A stretch of 5,916 nt of DNA. It comes from Desulfonatronospira sp. Lineage in GTDB: Bacteria > Desulfobacterota > Desulfovibrionia > Desulfovibrionales > Desulfonatronovibrionaceae. Position 1 is the first letter of the stretch; every line of letters begins with the position of its first letter. A model generated the notes under the pieces. That model searched no databases and had not been told where the DNA came from. It saw nothing but the letters and a program-made list of their open reading frames with translations. The stretch is from assembly GCA_003563255.1 (NCBI GenBank), contig PWSL01000367.1, forward strand, positions 1 through 5,916. Direction: 5' to 3'. This document shows positions 5,858 through 5,916 of the stretch, in pieces. The position numbers and the translations under genes are program-made.

Positions 5858-5898
5858 CCCCAATGAAACACCCCAGAGGGGATCCCGGTTTCACGGGG
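5858..5898. repeat. Nested inverted repeat (long hairpin)
   Basis: CCCC (5858-5861) and TGAAAC (5864-5869) pair with GTTTCA (5888-5893) and GGGG (5895-5898), interrupted only by a 2-nt/1-nt bulge. Inside lies a second hairpin, CCCC-AGA-GGGG (5871-5881). The 41-bp element is far more GC-rich than the DNA to its left and looks like a structured RNA, a repeat unit or the end of a mobile element running past the right edge. I do not recognise the family. Confidence 0.5.
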
Positions 5899-5916
5899 CA
5901 AGTAGGTGTCAGTAAA

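Larger units (their letters stand above)
5551..5916. other. Non-coding region upstream of the phosphopantetheinyl transferase gene
   Basis: No credible gene is seen in these 366 bp. A 72-codon minus-strand frame (5815-5597) begins at a TTG without a ribosome binding site and reads like chance AT-rich sequence. Contents: the predicted transferase promoter (5615-5641), an imperfect dyad AATTAT/ATAATT (5580-5585, 5609-5614) touching its -10, a purine-rich stretch with two AGTAAAG copies 14 bp apart (5768-5774, 5782-5788), a hairpin at 5806-5825 and a nested hairpin at 5858-5898. Confidence 0.6.

Noticed and set aside
5858..5916. Possible CRISPR repeat or end of an array
   Set aside because: Only one unit is present, with no second copy or spacer and no cas gene in the window.

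Overview
This window looks like an accessory stretch of a Gram-negative bacterial chromosome. A sulfate-reducing deltaproteobacterium (Desulfobacterota, perhaps a haloalkaliphilic Desulfovibrionales relative) is my best guess. The guess rests on the mix of genes (a likely BCCT-type transporter, a Tes-like radical SAM enzyme, a YhaN-type ATPase remnant), on a repeat with a TGGGGACAGTCCCCA core, and on a possible sigma-54 promoter. No taxonomic marker is present, so this is inference.

Left part (1-2252). The 5' end of a membrane transporter gene runs off the left edge on the minus strand. It is preceded by an 83-bp structured repeat (153-235) that can fold into a three-way junction. Next comes a LysR-family regulator (minus) divergent from a ten-helix DMT/EamA exporter resembling YddG (plus). 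Their 133-bp shared spacer holds back-to-back candidate promoters and a T-N11-A dyad, so the regulator probably controls the exporter and itself.

Middle (2253-4266). A 409-bp AT-rich non-coding stretch has several candidate regulatory sites: paired TTACCGTA repeats, a -24/-12-like element, a -35/-10-like element and two short palindromes. It leads into a 534-residue radical SAM protein with the cysteine layout of archaeal tetraether lipid synthase (Tes, MJ0619/MA_1486 family). This is the most interesting intact gene. By homology it could join lipid tails by C-C bond formation to make membrane-spanning lipids, but the substrate cannot be read from sequence.

Right part (4267-5916). This is a small gene graveyard. 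Downstream of the Tes-like gene lies a plus-strand reading frame resembling only the C-terminal tail of a B12-type radical SAM protein. It converges on, and overlaps by 13 bp, a minus-strand remnant of the C-terminal ATPase lobe of a YhaN/SbcC-like protein, which carries a one-base frameshift. The remnant is joined upstream to a minus-strand Sfp-type 4'-phosphopantetheinyl transferase gene, whose last ~34 codons read the remnant DNA in the wrong frame. Deletions probably removed the 5' parts of two ancestral convergent genes. The final 366 bp are non-coding, with a good promoter for the transferase and a nested hairpin (5858-5898).

The lipid enzyme, the carrier-protein activating enzyme and the transporters may be only loosely related; no operon joins them.
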